A stretch of DNA of 56,222 nt. It comes from Hydrogenophaga sp. (GTDB lineage: Bacteria; Pseudomonadota; Gammaproteobacteria; Burkholderiales; Burkholderiaceae_C). Each line of letters begins with the position of its first letter. Positions within the stretch are counted from its first letter, which is position 1. A program made the translations under genes and the position numbers. This document shows positions 44,746 to 52,693 of this stretch, one piece after another. The stretch is from NCBI GenBank assembly GCA_018993155.1, contig JAGKSX010000090.1, positions 1 through 56,222 of the forward strand. Direction: 5' to 3'. The notes under the pieces were generated by a model. That model was not told where the DNA came from. It did not search any database and was given only the letters and a program-made list of their open reading frames with translations.

Positions 44746-45690
44746 TTACAGCTCGTAGTCGTCCGGGGTGCCGCTCATGGCGCGCAGGATGAGGTCGCGC
44801 GAGAGGCGGTCGCTGAGCAGTTCGGCGAAGCGCAGCACAAAGTGGCGCAGGTAGGTGCCGCGCTTGAAGGCCACGCGCGCGAGGTTGTGGCCGAACAGTT
44901 GCGCGGCGGGGCGGGCCACCAGATCGGGGGTCTGGTTCTCGCCCTGCATGGCCATCTCGGCCACGATGCCCACGCCCATGCCCAGCTTCACGTAGGTCTT
45001 GATCACGTCCGAGTCGATCGCCTCGAGCACGATGTTGGGTTGCAGGTGGCGCAGGGCGAAGGCCTGGTCGATCCGGGTGCGACCGGTGAAGCTGGGGTGG
45101 TAGGTCACCAGCGGCACCTGGGCCAGGTCGTCGAGCGTGATGCGCTCGCGCTCCAGCAAGGGGTGGTCGAACGGCAGCACCAGCACGTGCTGCCACTCGT
45201 AGCAGGGCAGCGTGACCAGCTCGGGGTAGTTCACCAGCGATTCGGTGGCCATGCCGATCTCGGCCACTTCCTCCATCAGCATCTTGGCCACCTGGTCGGG
45301 CGAGCCCTGGTGCAGGCTGATGCCTACCTTGGGGTAGGCCTGGCGCAGCGCGGCCACCGGCCCCGGCAGCACGTAGCGCGCCTGCGTGTGGGTGGTGGCG
45401 ATGGAGAGCGTGCCGCTGTCCTGGGCCGAATACTGTTCGCCGATGCGCTTGAGGTTGTTGACCTCGCGCAGGATGATGTCGATGCTCTTGAGCACCTGCT
45501 GGCCCGGCTCGGTCACGCGTTTGATGCGCTTGCCGTGGCGCGCGAAGATCTCGATGCCGAGCTCGTCCTCCAGCTCGATGATGGCCTTGGAGACGCCGGG
45601 CTGCGAGGTGTGCAAGGCCTTGGCGGCCTCGGTGAGGTTCAGGTTGCGGCGCACCGCCTCCTGCACGAAACGGAACTGGTGCAGGTTCAT
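44746..45690 (-). CDS. cysB: LysR-type regulator CysB
   Basis: Transcriptional activator of sulfur assimilation that responds to N-acetylserine or O-acetylserine and sulfide. The 314-residue protein starts MNLHQFRFVQEAVRRNLNLTEAAKALHTSQPGVSKAI (here noted as NLTEAAKALHTSQPGVSK, residues 17-34, the winged HTH), and has the CysB/Cbl-type ATTHTQARYVLP near 98 in the effector domain, with TYHPSFTGRTRID near 196. These blocks separate CysB/Cbl from other LysR proteins. It overlaps cbiX by 4 bp. The obvious target is the cys operon at 26093-32166. Confidence 0.93.
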   Translation of the reverse strand: MNLHQFRFVQEAVRRNLNLTEAAKALHTSQPGVSKAIIELEDELGIEIFARHGKRIKRVTEPGQQVLKSIDIILREVNNLKRIGEQYSAQDSGTLSIATTHTQARYVLPGPVAALRQAYPKVGISLHQGSPDQVAKMLMEEVAEIGMATESLVNYPELVTLPCYEWQHVLVLPFDHPLLERERITLDDLAQVPLVTYHPSFTGRTRIDQAFALRHLQPNIVLEAIDSDVIKTYVKLGMGVGIVAEMAMQGENQTPDLVARPAAQLFGHNLARVAFKRGTYLRHFVLRFAELLSDRLSRDLILRAMSGTPDDYEL

Positions 45691-46052
45691 GCGGCGGTCT
45701 CCAGCGCGATTTGGGCGAGCAGGGCGGTCAGACGGGGGTCTTCGCCAGCGGCGGGCAATTGTTCGAAGGACACGGTGGGGTGTGCGGCGGCCAGCTGGGC
45801 CATCAGCACCGGCAGGTCTTCACGGGCGTGCTTGCCCATGCCGAAGAAGAGGGGCAGCACCCGCACCCGCGTCACACCCTGGGCCACCAGCTGGCGCGCC
45901 GCCGTGGCGATGTCGGGGTCGCTGAGTTCGAGGTAGGCGCAGGACACCACGGCCGAGGCGTCGCGGCGCGCGATCTGCTGCGCCACCGACTCGACCGGCT
46001 GGCGCCACAGGGGGTCGCGCGACCCATGGGCGAAAACGATCACACCGAGCAT
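45687..46052 (-). CDS. CbiX/SirB-type sirohydrochlorin chelatase
   Basis: A 121-residue single-domain chelatase of the CbiX-short class. The metal-site histidines are seen in VIVFAHGSRDPLW near residue 9 and GMGKHAREDLPVL near 73. In an organism with siroheme sulfite reductase it most likely inserts Fe2+ into sirohydrochlorin; Co2+ insertion for cobalamin is the alternative. It overlaps cysB by 4 bp and follows lptG by 5 bp. Coupling to cysB supports the siroheme role. Start MLGVIVFAHG at 46052. Confidence 0.87.
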   Translation of the reverse strand: MLGVIVFAHGSRDPLWRQPVESVAQQIARRDASAVVSCAYLELSDPDIATAARQLVAQGVTRVRVLPLFFGMGKHAREDLPVLMAQLAAAHPTVSFEQLPAAGEDPRLTALLAQIALETAA

Positions 46053-46057
46053 GGCCG

Positions 46058-47176
46058 CTACCTCCGAAGCACCAGCCACCCGAAGGCGCCGAGCGAGAAC
46101 ACGGAGTAGATCAAGGCCGGTGAGGCCGCGGCCAGCCAGGGCTGCCACTGGTTGAGGTTGCCGATGTAGCCGAACACGTTGTTCAGCAGGAAGAAGCTGA
46201 TGCCGATCATCACGCCGCCGAAGACGTAGCCGGTGATGCTGCCCGAGCGGAAGTGCAGGTAGGCGAAGGGCAGCGCGAGCACCACCATCACCAGGCAGCT
46301 CAAGGGGTAGAACACCTTGCGCCAGAACTCGATCTCGTAGCGCTGTGCCGTCTGACCATTGGCCTCCAGATGGCGGATGTAGCCGAACAGGTCGGCCGTG
46401 CGCATGCGCTCGGGCTTGAGCAGCGCCACGGACACCATCTCGGCGTTGATGCCGCTGGGCCAGCGCAGGGTCTCGAGCGATTCGCGCTGGATGCGGCCGG
46501 AGGCCTGTCCAGCGGTATCGAACTCGCGGCGCTGCACCTGCCGCAGGGTCCAGGAGTCGTCCACCTCGATCTGCCCGGTCTGGGCGTGCAGCGTGGAGAC
46601 CAGGAAACCCTGGTTGTTGAACTCGAAGATGCGCACATTGCCCAGCTCGCCCTGCGGCGACATGGAGCCCACATTGACCGAGAAGTTGCTGTAGGGCTGC
46701 TTTTCCTTGAGCCAGGCGCCGGTCTGGCCCAGGCTGATGTTGCCTTGGTAGCGCGCCTTGAGCAGCTGGGCCGTCTTGTCCGACAGCGGCGCCAGGTAGT
46801 CGCCGATGGCGAAGGTGAGCACCACGAACACCGCGCCCAGCCCCAGCAGCATGCGCAGCGCCCGCCAGGGGCCCAGGCCGCTGGTGCGCAGGATGGTGTA
46901 TTCCGAGCCCTGCGCCAGGCGCGCGAGCACGAAGACGGAGCCGATCAGCACGGCGATGGGCAACAGCTCGTAGATCCGGCTCGGCATGAGCAGCCCCACG
47001 TAGAGCAGGGCATGCGGCACTTCGTAGACCAATGAAGGGTCGAGCGCCGAGGGCTTGCCCAGCGCGGGCAACTCGTCGACAAAGTCGAAGAAGAAGAACA
47101 GCGAGAGGAAGGCCAGCAACACGAAGGTCACTGCCGCGAACACTTCGCCATAGATGAGACGGCGGATGGTTTTCAT
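46058..47176 (-). CDS. lptG: LPS export system permease LptG
   Basis: Inner-membrane subunit of the LptB2FGC transporter that extracts lipopolysaccharide and feeds it to the periplasmic bridge. The 372-residue protein has three helices at the N-terminus (about 12-32, 62-82 and 105-122), a periplasmic jellyroll domain, and three C-terminal helices. YGEVFAAVTFVLLAFLSLFFFFDFVDEL fits the YjgP/YjgQ family (seen around residues 9-36), and LARLAQGSEYTILRTSG near 84 is the coupling region. It overlaps lptF by 4 bp and is translated with it. Confidence 0.94.
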   Translation of the reverse strand: MKTIRRLIYGEVFAAVTFVLLAFLSLFFFFDFVDELPALGKPSALDPSLVYEVPHALLYVGLLMPSRIYELLPIAVLIGSVFVLARLAQGSEYTILRTSGLGPWRALRMLLGLGAVFVVLTFAIGDYLAPLSDKTAQLLKARYQGNISLGQTGAWLKEKQPYSNFSVNVGSMSPQGELGNVRIFEFNNQGFLVSTLHAQTGQIEVDDSWTLRQVQRREFDTAGQASGRIQRESLETLRWPSGINAEMVSVALLKPERMRTADLFGYIRHLEANGQTAQRYEIEFWRKVFYPLSCLVMVVLALPFAYLHFRSGSITGYVFGGVMIGISFFLLNNVFGYIGNLNQWQPWLAAASPALIYSVFSLGAFGWLVLRR

Positions 47177-48294
47177 GCGCCCGCTCCCACGGCGGCGCTG
47201 CGCGCCGTGCGCCGGGCGCTGAGCCAGCCGCGCAGGCTCAGGTTGTAGTGGCGCTTGAAGAACCACAGCACGGTCAGCACGAACACGCCGCCATGCAGGC
47301 CGACCATGTAGCCGCCCAGGCTGAAGAGGCCGCTGGCCACCCAGCTCTGGCCCAGGTTGAGCAAGTTGTAATAGAACACGAAGGCGAACAGGGTGAAGAA
47401 CAGGTTGCCGCCGCGACCGGCGCGCGGGTTGCCGGTGGTGGTGGCCACGGCGATCAGCACGAAGTTCATGGCGGTCAAGGCCATGCCGATGCGCCAGCCC
47501 AGTTCGCCGAGGTTGGCGCGGTTGGGGTCGCGGATCAGGTCCCAGCTGTTGCGGGCCTTCAGGGCTTCGCCGCGCTGGCTGATGGCGGAGGAGCCGATCT
47601 GGGTGCCGTACTCCTCGAATTCGCTCACCTTCAGGCTGCTCTGGTCCGCCGGCGTCTCCAGGCGCTGGCCGTTGTTGAGCATCAGGATCTGCTGCTCGTT
47701 GATCCACTCGATGCGGCCCGAACGCGCCGAGGTCACGGTCTCGCGGCCGTCGTTTTCGGTGCTGGAGATGAAGATGTTGCGGCCCTCGGTGCCGTCCGCC
47801 GTGTCCTTGTCGATGAAGAACACGCGCCGCCCGCTCGACGACTCCTGAAACTGCCCGGGCGCCACGCGCTCCAGGTCACCCCGGCGCTCGAAGCGGTCGC
47901 GCAACTGGTCGGTCTGCGCATTGGCCCAGGGCCAGACGAAGAACACCATCAGCGTGATGACCATCAGGATCGGCCACGAGAAGCGCATCACCGGCCGCAG
48001 AAAGCCCCCGAGCGAGCGGCCGCTGGAGAACCAGATGATCATTTCGCTGTCGCGGTACATGCGCGAGAGCGTGAAGACGATGGCAATGAAGAGCGCCAGC
48101 GTGAGGATCGTGGGCATGCGGCCGATGACGGTGTAGCCCAGCACCAGTGCGATCTCCTGCGGGTCGACGCTGCCTTTCGAGGCCAGTCCCAGCGTGCGGA
48201 TCAGCAGCATCGTCAACACGATGGTGAACAGCACCACCAGCGTGGCCCCGAAGCTGCGTGCCAGCTCTTTGCGGATGGAAGAATGGAATAACAT
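47173..48294 (-). CDS. lptF: LPS export system permease LptF
   Basis: Partner permease of LptG. The 373-residue protein has the same six-helix layout with a periplasmic beta-jellyroll domain. MLFHSSIRKELARSF at the start and LFIAIVFTLSRMYRDSEMIIWFSSG (the coupling helix that contacts LptB, about residues 67-91) are typical. The start at 48294 is only 25 bp from the divergent pepA start, an arrangement also seen in enterobacteria. The gene order pepA/lptF-lptG supports the naming. Confidence 0.94.
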   Translation of the reverse strand: MLFHSSIRKELARSFGATLVVLFTIVLTMLLIRTLGLASKGSVDPQEIALVLGYTVIGRMPTILTLALFIAIVFTLSRMYRDSEMIIWFSSGRSLGGFLRPVMRFSWPILMVITLMVFFVWPWANAQTDQLRDRFERRGDLERVAPGQFQESSSGRRVFFIDKDTADGTEGRNIFISSTENDGRETVTSARSGRIEWINEQQILMLNNGQRLETPADQSSLKVSEFEEYGTQIGSSAISQRGEALKARNSWDLIRDPNRANLGELGWRIGMALTAMNFVLIAVATTTGNPRAGRGGNLFFTLFAFVFYYNLLNLGQSWVASGLFSLGGYMVGLHGGVFVLTVLWFFKRHYNLSLRGWLSARRTARSAAVGAGA

Positions 48295-48319
48295 CGATCG
48301 AGAACAGGAAAACACGATT

Positions 48320-49810
48320 ATGGACTTCGAACTCAAATCCCTTTCGCCTACCCAGGCCGCCCAACTGAACGCCGACGCGCTGCTGGTGCTGGTGCCCGAC
48401 ACCGTCGCCCCCGGCAAGGCTGCCAGCGGCGCCCTGCAGGAGCTCGTGGCCAGCGCCACGAAACTGGGCGACCTGGACGCGGGTGTGGCCAAGCAACTGG
48501 CCTGTTACCGCCCTGTGGGCATCAAGGCCCCGCGGGTGGTGCTGGTGCGGGTGGGCGACGGCTCGGCCGCTTCGGTGCGCAAGGCCGTGGGCGCGGGCAT
48601 GGGCTCGCTCAAGCAGCCCGGCATCAAGAAGCTGGGGCTGGTGCTCAGCCTGTTCGATGCGAACGACGACGCCGTGCGCGCCGCCGTGCAGACCTGTGCG
48701 GACGCGACCTACACCTACACCACCACCAAGCCCTCGGCCAAAGCCCGCACGGTGCAACAGGTGGTCGTGGGTGTGGAGAACGCGGCGGCCGTGCGCAGCG
48801 GTTTCGAGACCGGCCGTGCGCTGGTGACCGGGGTGGAGTTCGCCAAGGAATGGGCCAACCGCCCGGCCAACCACGCCACGCCCAGCATGTTGGCCGAGGC
48901 GGCCCGCAGGCTGGGCCGCAAGCCCGGCCTCAAGGTGGATGTGCTCGGCCCGAAACAGGTCGAAGCCTTGGGCATGGGCTCCTTTCTCGCCGTGGCCAAG
49001 GGCTCGGCCGAACCGCTGCGCTTCATCGTCCTGCACTACAACGGTGCGGCCAAGACCAGCGCCCCCGTGGTGCTGGTGGGCAAGGGCATCACCTTCGACA
49101 CCGGCGGCATCTCCATCAAGCCGGCAGCGGAGATGGACGAAATGAAGTTCGACATGGGCGGCGCGGCCAGCGTGCTCGGCACCTTCGCCGCCCTGGCCGA
49201 GCTCAAGCCCGCCATCAACGTGGTGGGCCTCATCCCCAGCTGCGAGAACATGCCCGATGGCATGGCCGTGAAGCCGGGCGACGTGGTCACCAGCATGAGC
49301 GGGCAGACCATCGAGATCCTCAACACCGATGCGGAAGGCCGCCTGATCCTGTGCGATGCACTCACCTACGCCGCGCGTTTCAAGCCCCACAGCGTGATCG
49401 ACATCGCCACCCTCACCGGTGCTTGCGTGATCGCCCTCGGGGGCGTGCGCTCGGGGCTGTTCTCGACCCGCGACGACCTGGCCCAGGCCCTGCAGAAGGC
49501 CGGCGACACCGCGCAGGATCTGTGCTGGCGCCTGCCGCTGGACGATGAGTACGCCGAAGGCCTCAAATCGAACTTCGCCGACATGGGCAACGTGGCCGGG
49601 CGCGCGGGTGGCGCCATCACCGCCGCCAAGTTCCTGCAGAAGTTCACCGCCGAGCTGCCCTGGGCCCACCTGGACATTGCCGGCACCGCGTGGAAGAGCG
49701 GGGCGGCCAAGGGCTCCACGGGGCGGCCGGTGCCGCTGCTGTTGCAGTACCTGATCGACCAGGCCGCGGCGGTGGCTCCGAAGAAGGCCACCAGAACCCG
49801 CAAGGCCTGA
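48320..49810 (+). CDS. pepA: Leucyl aminopeptidase PepA
   Basis: Dizinc cytosolic exopeptidase (M17 family) removing N-terminal Leu and other residues. The 496-residue protein has an N-terminal macro-like domain and a catalytic domain with VGKGITFDTGGISIKP near 256, MKFDMGGAASVLG near 277 and the signature NTDAEGRLILCDAL near 337. Length is normal. In E. coli PepA also acts as a DNA-binding regulator, which cannot be judged here. It is followed at 14 bp by holC, forming a two-gene unit. Confidence 0.97.
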   Translation: MDFELKSLSPTQAAQLNADALLVLVPDTVAPGKAASGALQELVASATKLGDLDAGVAKQLACYRPVGIKAPRVVLVRVGDGSAASVRKAVGAGMGSLKQPGIKKLGLVLSLFDANDDAVRAAVQTCADATYTYTTTKPSAKARTVQQVVVGVENAAAVRSGFETGRALVTGVEFAKEWANRPANHATPSMLAEAARRLGRKPGLKVDVLGPKQVEALGMGSFLAVAKGSAEPLRFIVLHYNGAAKTSAPVVLVGKGITFDTGGISIKPAAEMDEMKFDMGGAASVLGTFAALAELKPAINVVGLIPSCENMPDGMAVKPGDVVTSMSGQTIEILNTDAEGRLILCDALTYAARFKPHSVIDIATLTGACVIALGGVRSGLFSTRDDLAQALQKAGDTAQDLCWRLPLDDEYAEGLKSNFADMGNVAGRAGGAITAAKFLQKFTAELPWAHLDIAGTAWKSGAAKGSTGRPVPLLLQYLIDQAAAVAPKKATRTRKA

Positions 49811-49824
49811 ACACGGCGCGCAGC

Positions 49825-50259
49825 ATGACCGAGGTGGCCTTCCATTTCAATGCACCCGACAAGCTGGGTTACGCCTGTCGCCTGCTGCGCAAGGCCTACC
49901 TGCGCGGCGCGCGGGTGATGGTGCTCGTGGAAGAGCGGGAGCGGACGGCGCTGGATGCCGCGCTCTGGACCATGGCCAACGGCGAGTTCATCCCCCACAG
50001 CGGGCCGACGGACCCCGCGCATGTGAAGTCCCGCTCGCCCATCCACCTCGCCAGCGAGGTCTCGGCCGCCAACGGGGCCACGGTGCTGGTGAACCTGCGC
50101 CTGGACATGCCGGCCGGTTACGAAGGCTTTGCGCGTGTCATCGAGGTGGTGACCGGGGACCAGGAAGACCGCGGACACGCGCGCGACCGCTGGAAGCTTT
50201 ACAAGGCGAAGGGCATCGAGCCCCAGCGGCACGATCTCCAGCTGGCGCCCCAGGACTGA
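49825..50259 (+). CDS. holC: DNA polymerase III chi subunit
   Basis: Chi links the clamp loader, through psi, to single-stranded DNA-binding protein. The 144-residue protein has VAFHFNAPDKLGYACRLLRKA at the start (residues 4-24), followed by GARVMVLVEE and LDAALWT, the HolC pattern. Position directly behind pepA, 14 bp downstream, is conserved in proteobacteria and supports the call. The ATG at 49825 (MTEVAFHF) is the first suitable start after the pepA stop. Confidence 0.9.
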   Translation: MTEVAFHFNAPDKLGYACRLLRKAYLRGARVMVLVEERERTALDAALWTMANGEFIPHSGPTDPAHVKSRSPIHLASEVSAANGATVLVNLRLDMPAGYEGFARVIEVVTGDQEDRGHARDRWKLYKAKGIEPQRHDLQLAPQD

Positions 50260-50463
50260 CCTGACGCTCGCGCACCTGCGCCGGGCAGCATGCGCCAGCC
50301 TTATGGGCCATTCAATGGCGTGATGCGACTTTGGGAAAACCCTCGTTCCTTCCCACAGGCGCTGCGCGATGCGAAATCCGCTGGTTTTTTGGAGTATCTT
50401 TATGGGCGTGGAGAAAAAAAGTTCCCTCCGCATTCCAACTTCCATCCTTTTCCGAGGAAAACC

Positions 50464-51648
50464 ATGCAACTGAACACCAAACTGGCCGTCATCGCGGCGG
50501 CTGTCGCACTTGCCGCTTGCGGCAAAAAAGAAGAGGCCGCACCCGCAGCCGCTCCTGCCGCAGCCCCCGCTGCCGCCGCTCAGGTCATCAAGATCGGTCA
50601 CGTTGGTCCCACCAGCGGCGCCATCGCCCACCTCGGCAAGGACAACGAGAACGGCGCCCGCATGGCGATCGAGGAGCTCAACGCAGCTGGCCTGACCATC
50701 GGTGGCAACCCGGTCAAGTTCGAACTGCTGGCGGAAGACGACGCAGCGGATCCGAAGCAGGGCACCGCCGCTGCCACCAAGCTGGTGGATGCCAAGGTCG
50801 CTGGCGTGATCGGCCACCTGAACTCCGGCACGACCATCCCGGCCTCGCAGATCTACAACGACGCCGGCATTCCCCAGATCTCCCCCTCCGCCACCAACCC
50901 CAAGTACACCCGCCAGGGTTACGCCGGCGCGTTCCGCGTGGTGGCTGACGACGTGCACCTGGGTGGCACGCTGGGCAAGTACGCCGTGGAAACGCTCAAG
51001 GCCAAGAGCGTGGCCGTGATCGACGACCGCACCGCGTATGGCCAAGGTGTGGCCGACGAGTTCGAAAAGGGCGTGGCTGCTGCGGGCGGCAAGGTGGTGG
51101 GCCGTGAGTTCACCAACGACAAGGCGACCGACTTCAACGCCATCCTGACCACCCTGAAGGCCAAGAAGCCCGACGTGGTGTTCTTCGGCGGCATGGACGC
51201 CGTGGCCGGCCCGATGCTCAAGCAGATGAAGCAGCTCGGCATCAACGCCAAGTTCATGGGTGGCGACGGCATCTGCTCGACCGAGCTGCCGAAGCTGGCC
51301 GCCGATGGCCTGGCCGACGACCAGGTGTTCTGCGCCGAAGCCGGTGGTGTGGAAGGCGAACAGAAGGAAGGCATGGAGAAATTCCGTGCTGACTTCAAGG
51401 CCAAGTTCAACGCCGACGTGCAGGTCTATGCCCCGTACGTGTACGACGCCACGAAGGTGCTGGTCAACGCCATGGTCACCGCCGGCTCGGCCGACCCCAA
51501 GGTCTACCTGCCCGCGCTCAAGGCCACCAACTACAAGGGCGTGACCGGCAACATCGCCTTCGACGAAAAGGGCGACATCAAGAACGGTGCCCTGACGCTC
51601 ATGACCTACAAGGGCGGCAACCGCACCACCCTGGCCGTGATCCGCTGA
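50464..51648 (+). CDS. Branched-chain amino acid ABC substrate-binding lipoprotein
   Basis: A 394-residue LivJ/LivK-type binding protein. It has a lipoprotein signal with the lipobox LAAC at 16-19 followed by a charged and Ala/Pro-rich linker (KKEEAAPAAAPAAAP), and then a type I periplasmic binding fold starting IKIGHVGPTSGAIAHLG near 42. Leu, Ile or Val is the usual ligand in this family, but other amides are possible. There are no livH, livM, livG or livF genes within the window, so its permease is elsewhere. GAGGA precedes the ATG at 50464. A strong terminator follows. Confidence 0.9.
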   Translation: MQLNTKLAVIAAAVALAACGKKEEAAPAAAPAAAPAAAAQVIKIGHVGPTSGAIAHLGKDNENGARMAIEELNAAGLTIGGNPVKFELLAEDDAADPKQGTAAATKLVDAKVAGVIGHLNSGTTIPASQIYNDAGIPQISPSATNPKYTRQGYAGAFRVVADDVHLGGTLGKYAVETLKAKSVAVIDDRTAYGQGVADEFEKGVAAAGGKVVGREFTNDKATDFNAILTTLKAKKPDVVFFGGMDAVAGPMLKQMKQLGINAKFMGGDGICSTELPKLAADGLADDQVFCAEAGGVEGEQKEGMEKFRADFKAKFNADVQVYAPYVYDATKVLVNAMVTAGSADPKVYLPALKATNYKGVTGNIAFDEKGDIKNGALTLMTYKGGNRTTLAVIR

Positions 51649-51671
51649 TCGGCCAGTGCCCCGGACGGGAC

Positions 51672-51727
51672 GGCCTCTTCGGAGGCCTCCTGTGACAAAA
51701 AAGCCACCGCATGCGGTGGCTTTTTTT
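51672..51727 (+). terminator. Terminators after the binding-protein gene
   Basis: A small hairpin GGCCTC-TTCG-GAGGCC (51672-51687) is followed by a strong one: the palindrome GCCACCGC-AT-GCGGTGGC (51703-51720) with six A before it and seven T after it (51721-51727). The second is a classic bidirectional rho-independent terminator. Confidence 0.93.
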
Positions 51728-51860
51728 CGTCTGCGCCCGGCGTGGGTGCAGTCCTACAGGGAAGGGGGGCCTCAGCCGACACCCGGGCCGCACGGGGATT
51801 TTTAGACTGGTTGTGCGTGGCGATCCTGCCCGCAACCCGTTTCTTTTCTGGAGATTTCGC

Positions 51861-52127
51861 ATGAGCAACCAAGGCAAGTCCAACCAGCAGCAACAGCAGA
51901 ACCCGAACCAGCAACAGCCTGGCAGCCAGAACAACCCCAATCAGCAGCAACAGCAGCCGAACCCCAATCAGCAGCAACCCGGCAGCCAGAACAAGCCGGG
52001 CCAGCAGCAACAGGCACAACCCGGCCGCGATGACAACCGCAAGTCGCCGCAGCAAGGCGGCAACCAGGCGGACAACAACGATCCGTCGCGCAAGCAGCAA
52101 GGCAGCAACAACCCGCAACGTGGTTGA
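51861..52127 (+). CDS. Small Gln/Asn-rich low-complexity protein
   Basis: An 88-residue protein of no family I know. Gln makes up 30 residues and Asn 16, together just over half, with Pro, Gly and Ser filling most of the rest; there are no aromatic, Leu, Ile or Val residues. The unit NPNQQQPGSQN occurs twice 20 codons apart (DNA repeats 51902-51934 and 51962-51994) with a shorter copy between. The C-terminal third is charged (GRDDNRK, PSRKQQ). It is hydrophilic and surely disordered, with no signal peptide. GGAG precedes the ATG at 51861, and its own terminator follows, so it looks like a real monocistronic gene. Confidence 0.72.
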   Translation: MSNQGKSNQQQQQNPNQQQPGSQNNPNQQQQQPNPNQQQPGSQNKPGQQQQAQPGRDDNRKSPQQGGNQADNNDPSRKQQGSNNPQRG

Positions 52128-52146
52128 TCGGCTGAGACGAGGAATG

Positions 52147-52168
52147 CCCGGCCTCGGCCGGGTTTTTT
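52147..52168 (+). terminator. Terminator after the Gln/Asn-rich gene
   Basis: CCCGGCC (52147-52153) pairs with GGCCGGG (52156-52162) and is followed by six T (52163-52168), 19 bp after the stop codon. It directly precedes the ribosome site of the hemerythrin gene, so that gene needs either readthrough or a promoter within the hairpin region. Confidence 0.9.
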
Positions 52169-52183
52169 ATGCAGGAGATCCCC

Positions 52184-52633
52184 ATGGACAACATCTACGA
52201 AGCCCTCCGCGAAAGCCACGAGACGCAGCGCACGCTGTGCCGGCGGCTGGTGCGCACCAAGCCCGAGGATCCCCGCGCCCAAGAGATTTTCAAGGCGCTG
52301 CGCATCGAACTGGCCGCCCACGCGGCCGCCGAAGAGCGCTATCTGTACGCCCAGATCCTGTTTGACGACATGGGGCTGGATTCGTCGCGCCACGCTTTGC
52401 ACGAGCACCATGAGATCGATGAATGTGTCGAAGCCCTGGAAGAGGCGCGAAACAAGCCCAAGGCCTGGCCGGAGCTGGCGAAGAAGCTGTCCCACGAAGT
52501 GCACCACCACCTGCGGGAAGAAGAGCGCAAGTTCTTCCAGCTCTCCGGCAAGATCCTGAGCGACAGGCAAAAAGTCAGCCTGGCCGCGCAGTACCGGTCC
52601 GACCTCGACCGGATGCGTGACGTGGTGGCCTGA
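52184..52633 (+). CDS. Hemerythrin HHE-domain protein
   Basis: A 149-residue helical protein with the HHE cation-binding pattern of hemerythrin-like di-iron proteins: His12 in RESHETQ, His46 and Glu50 in LAAHAAAEER, His73, His75 and His76 in LHEHHEIDE, and the C-terminal LSHEVHHHLREEERKFF around 103-118. Such proteins bind oxygen, nitric oxide or iron, or take part in oxidative and nitrosative stress responses. The start at 52184 is preferred to an ATG at 52169 because AGGAG lies between them and the earlier ATG abuts a terminator T-tract. There is no linked sensor or regulator. Confidence 0.85.
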   Translation: MDNIYEALRESHETQRTLCRRLVRTKPEDPRAQEIFKALRIELAAHAAAEERYLYAQILFDDMGLDSSRHALHEHHEIDECVEALEEARNKPKAWPELAKKLSHEVHHHLREEERKFFQLSGKILSDRQKVSLAAQYRSDLDRMRDVVA

Positions 52634-52693
52634 TCCCGAAGGGGTAAAACCCCCAGCCTGCGTGGAATGCTGCGTTGCAGCAAGATCGAGGGA

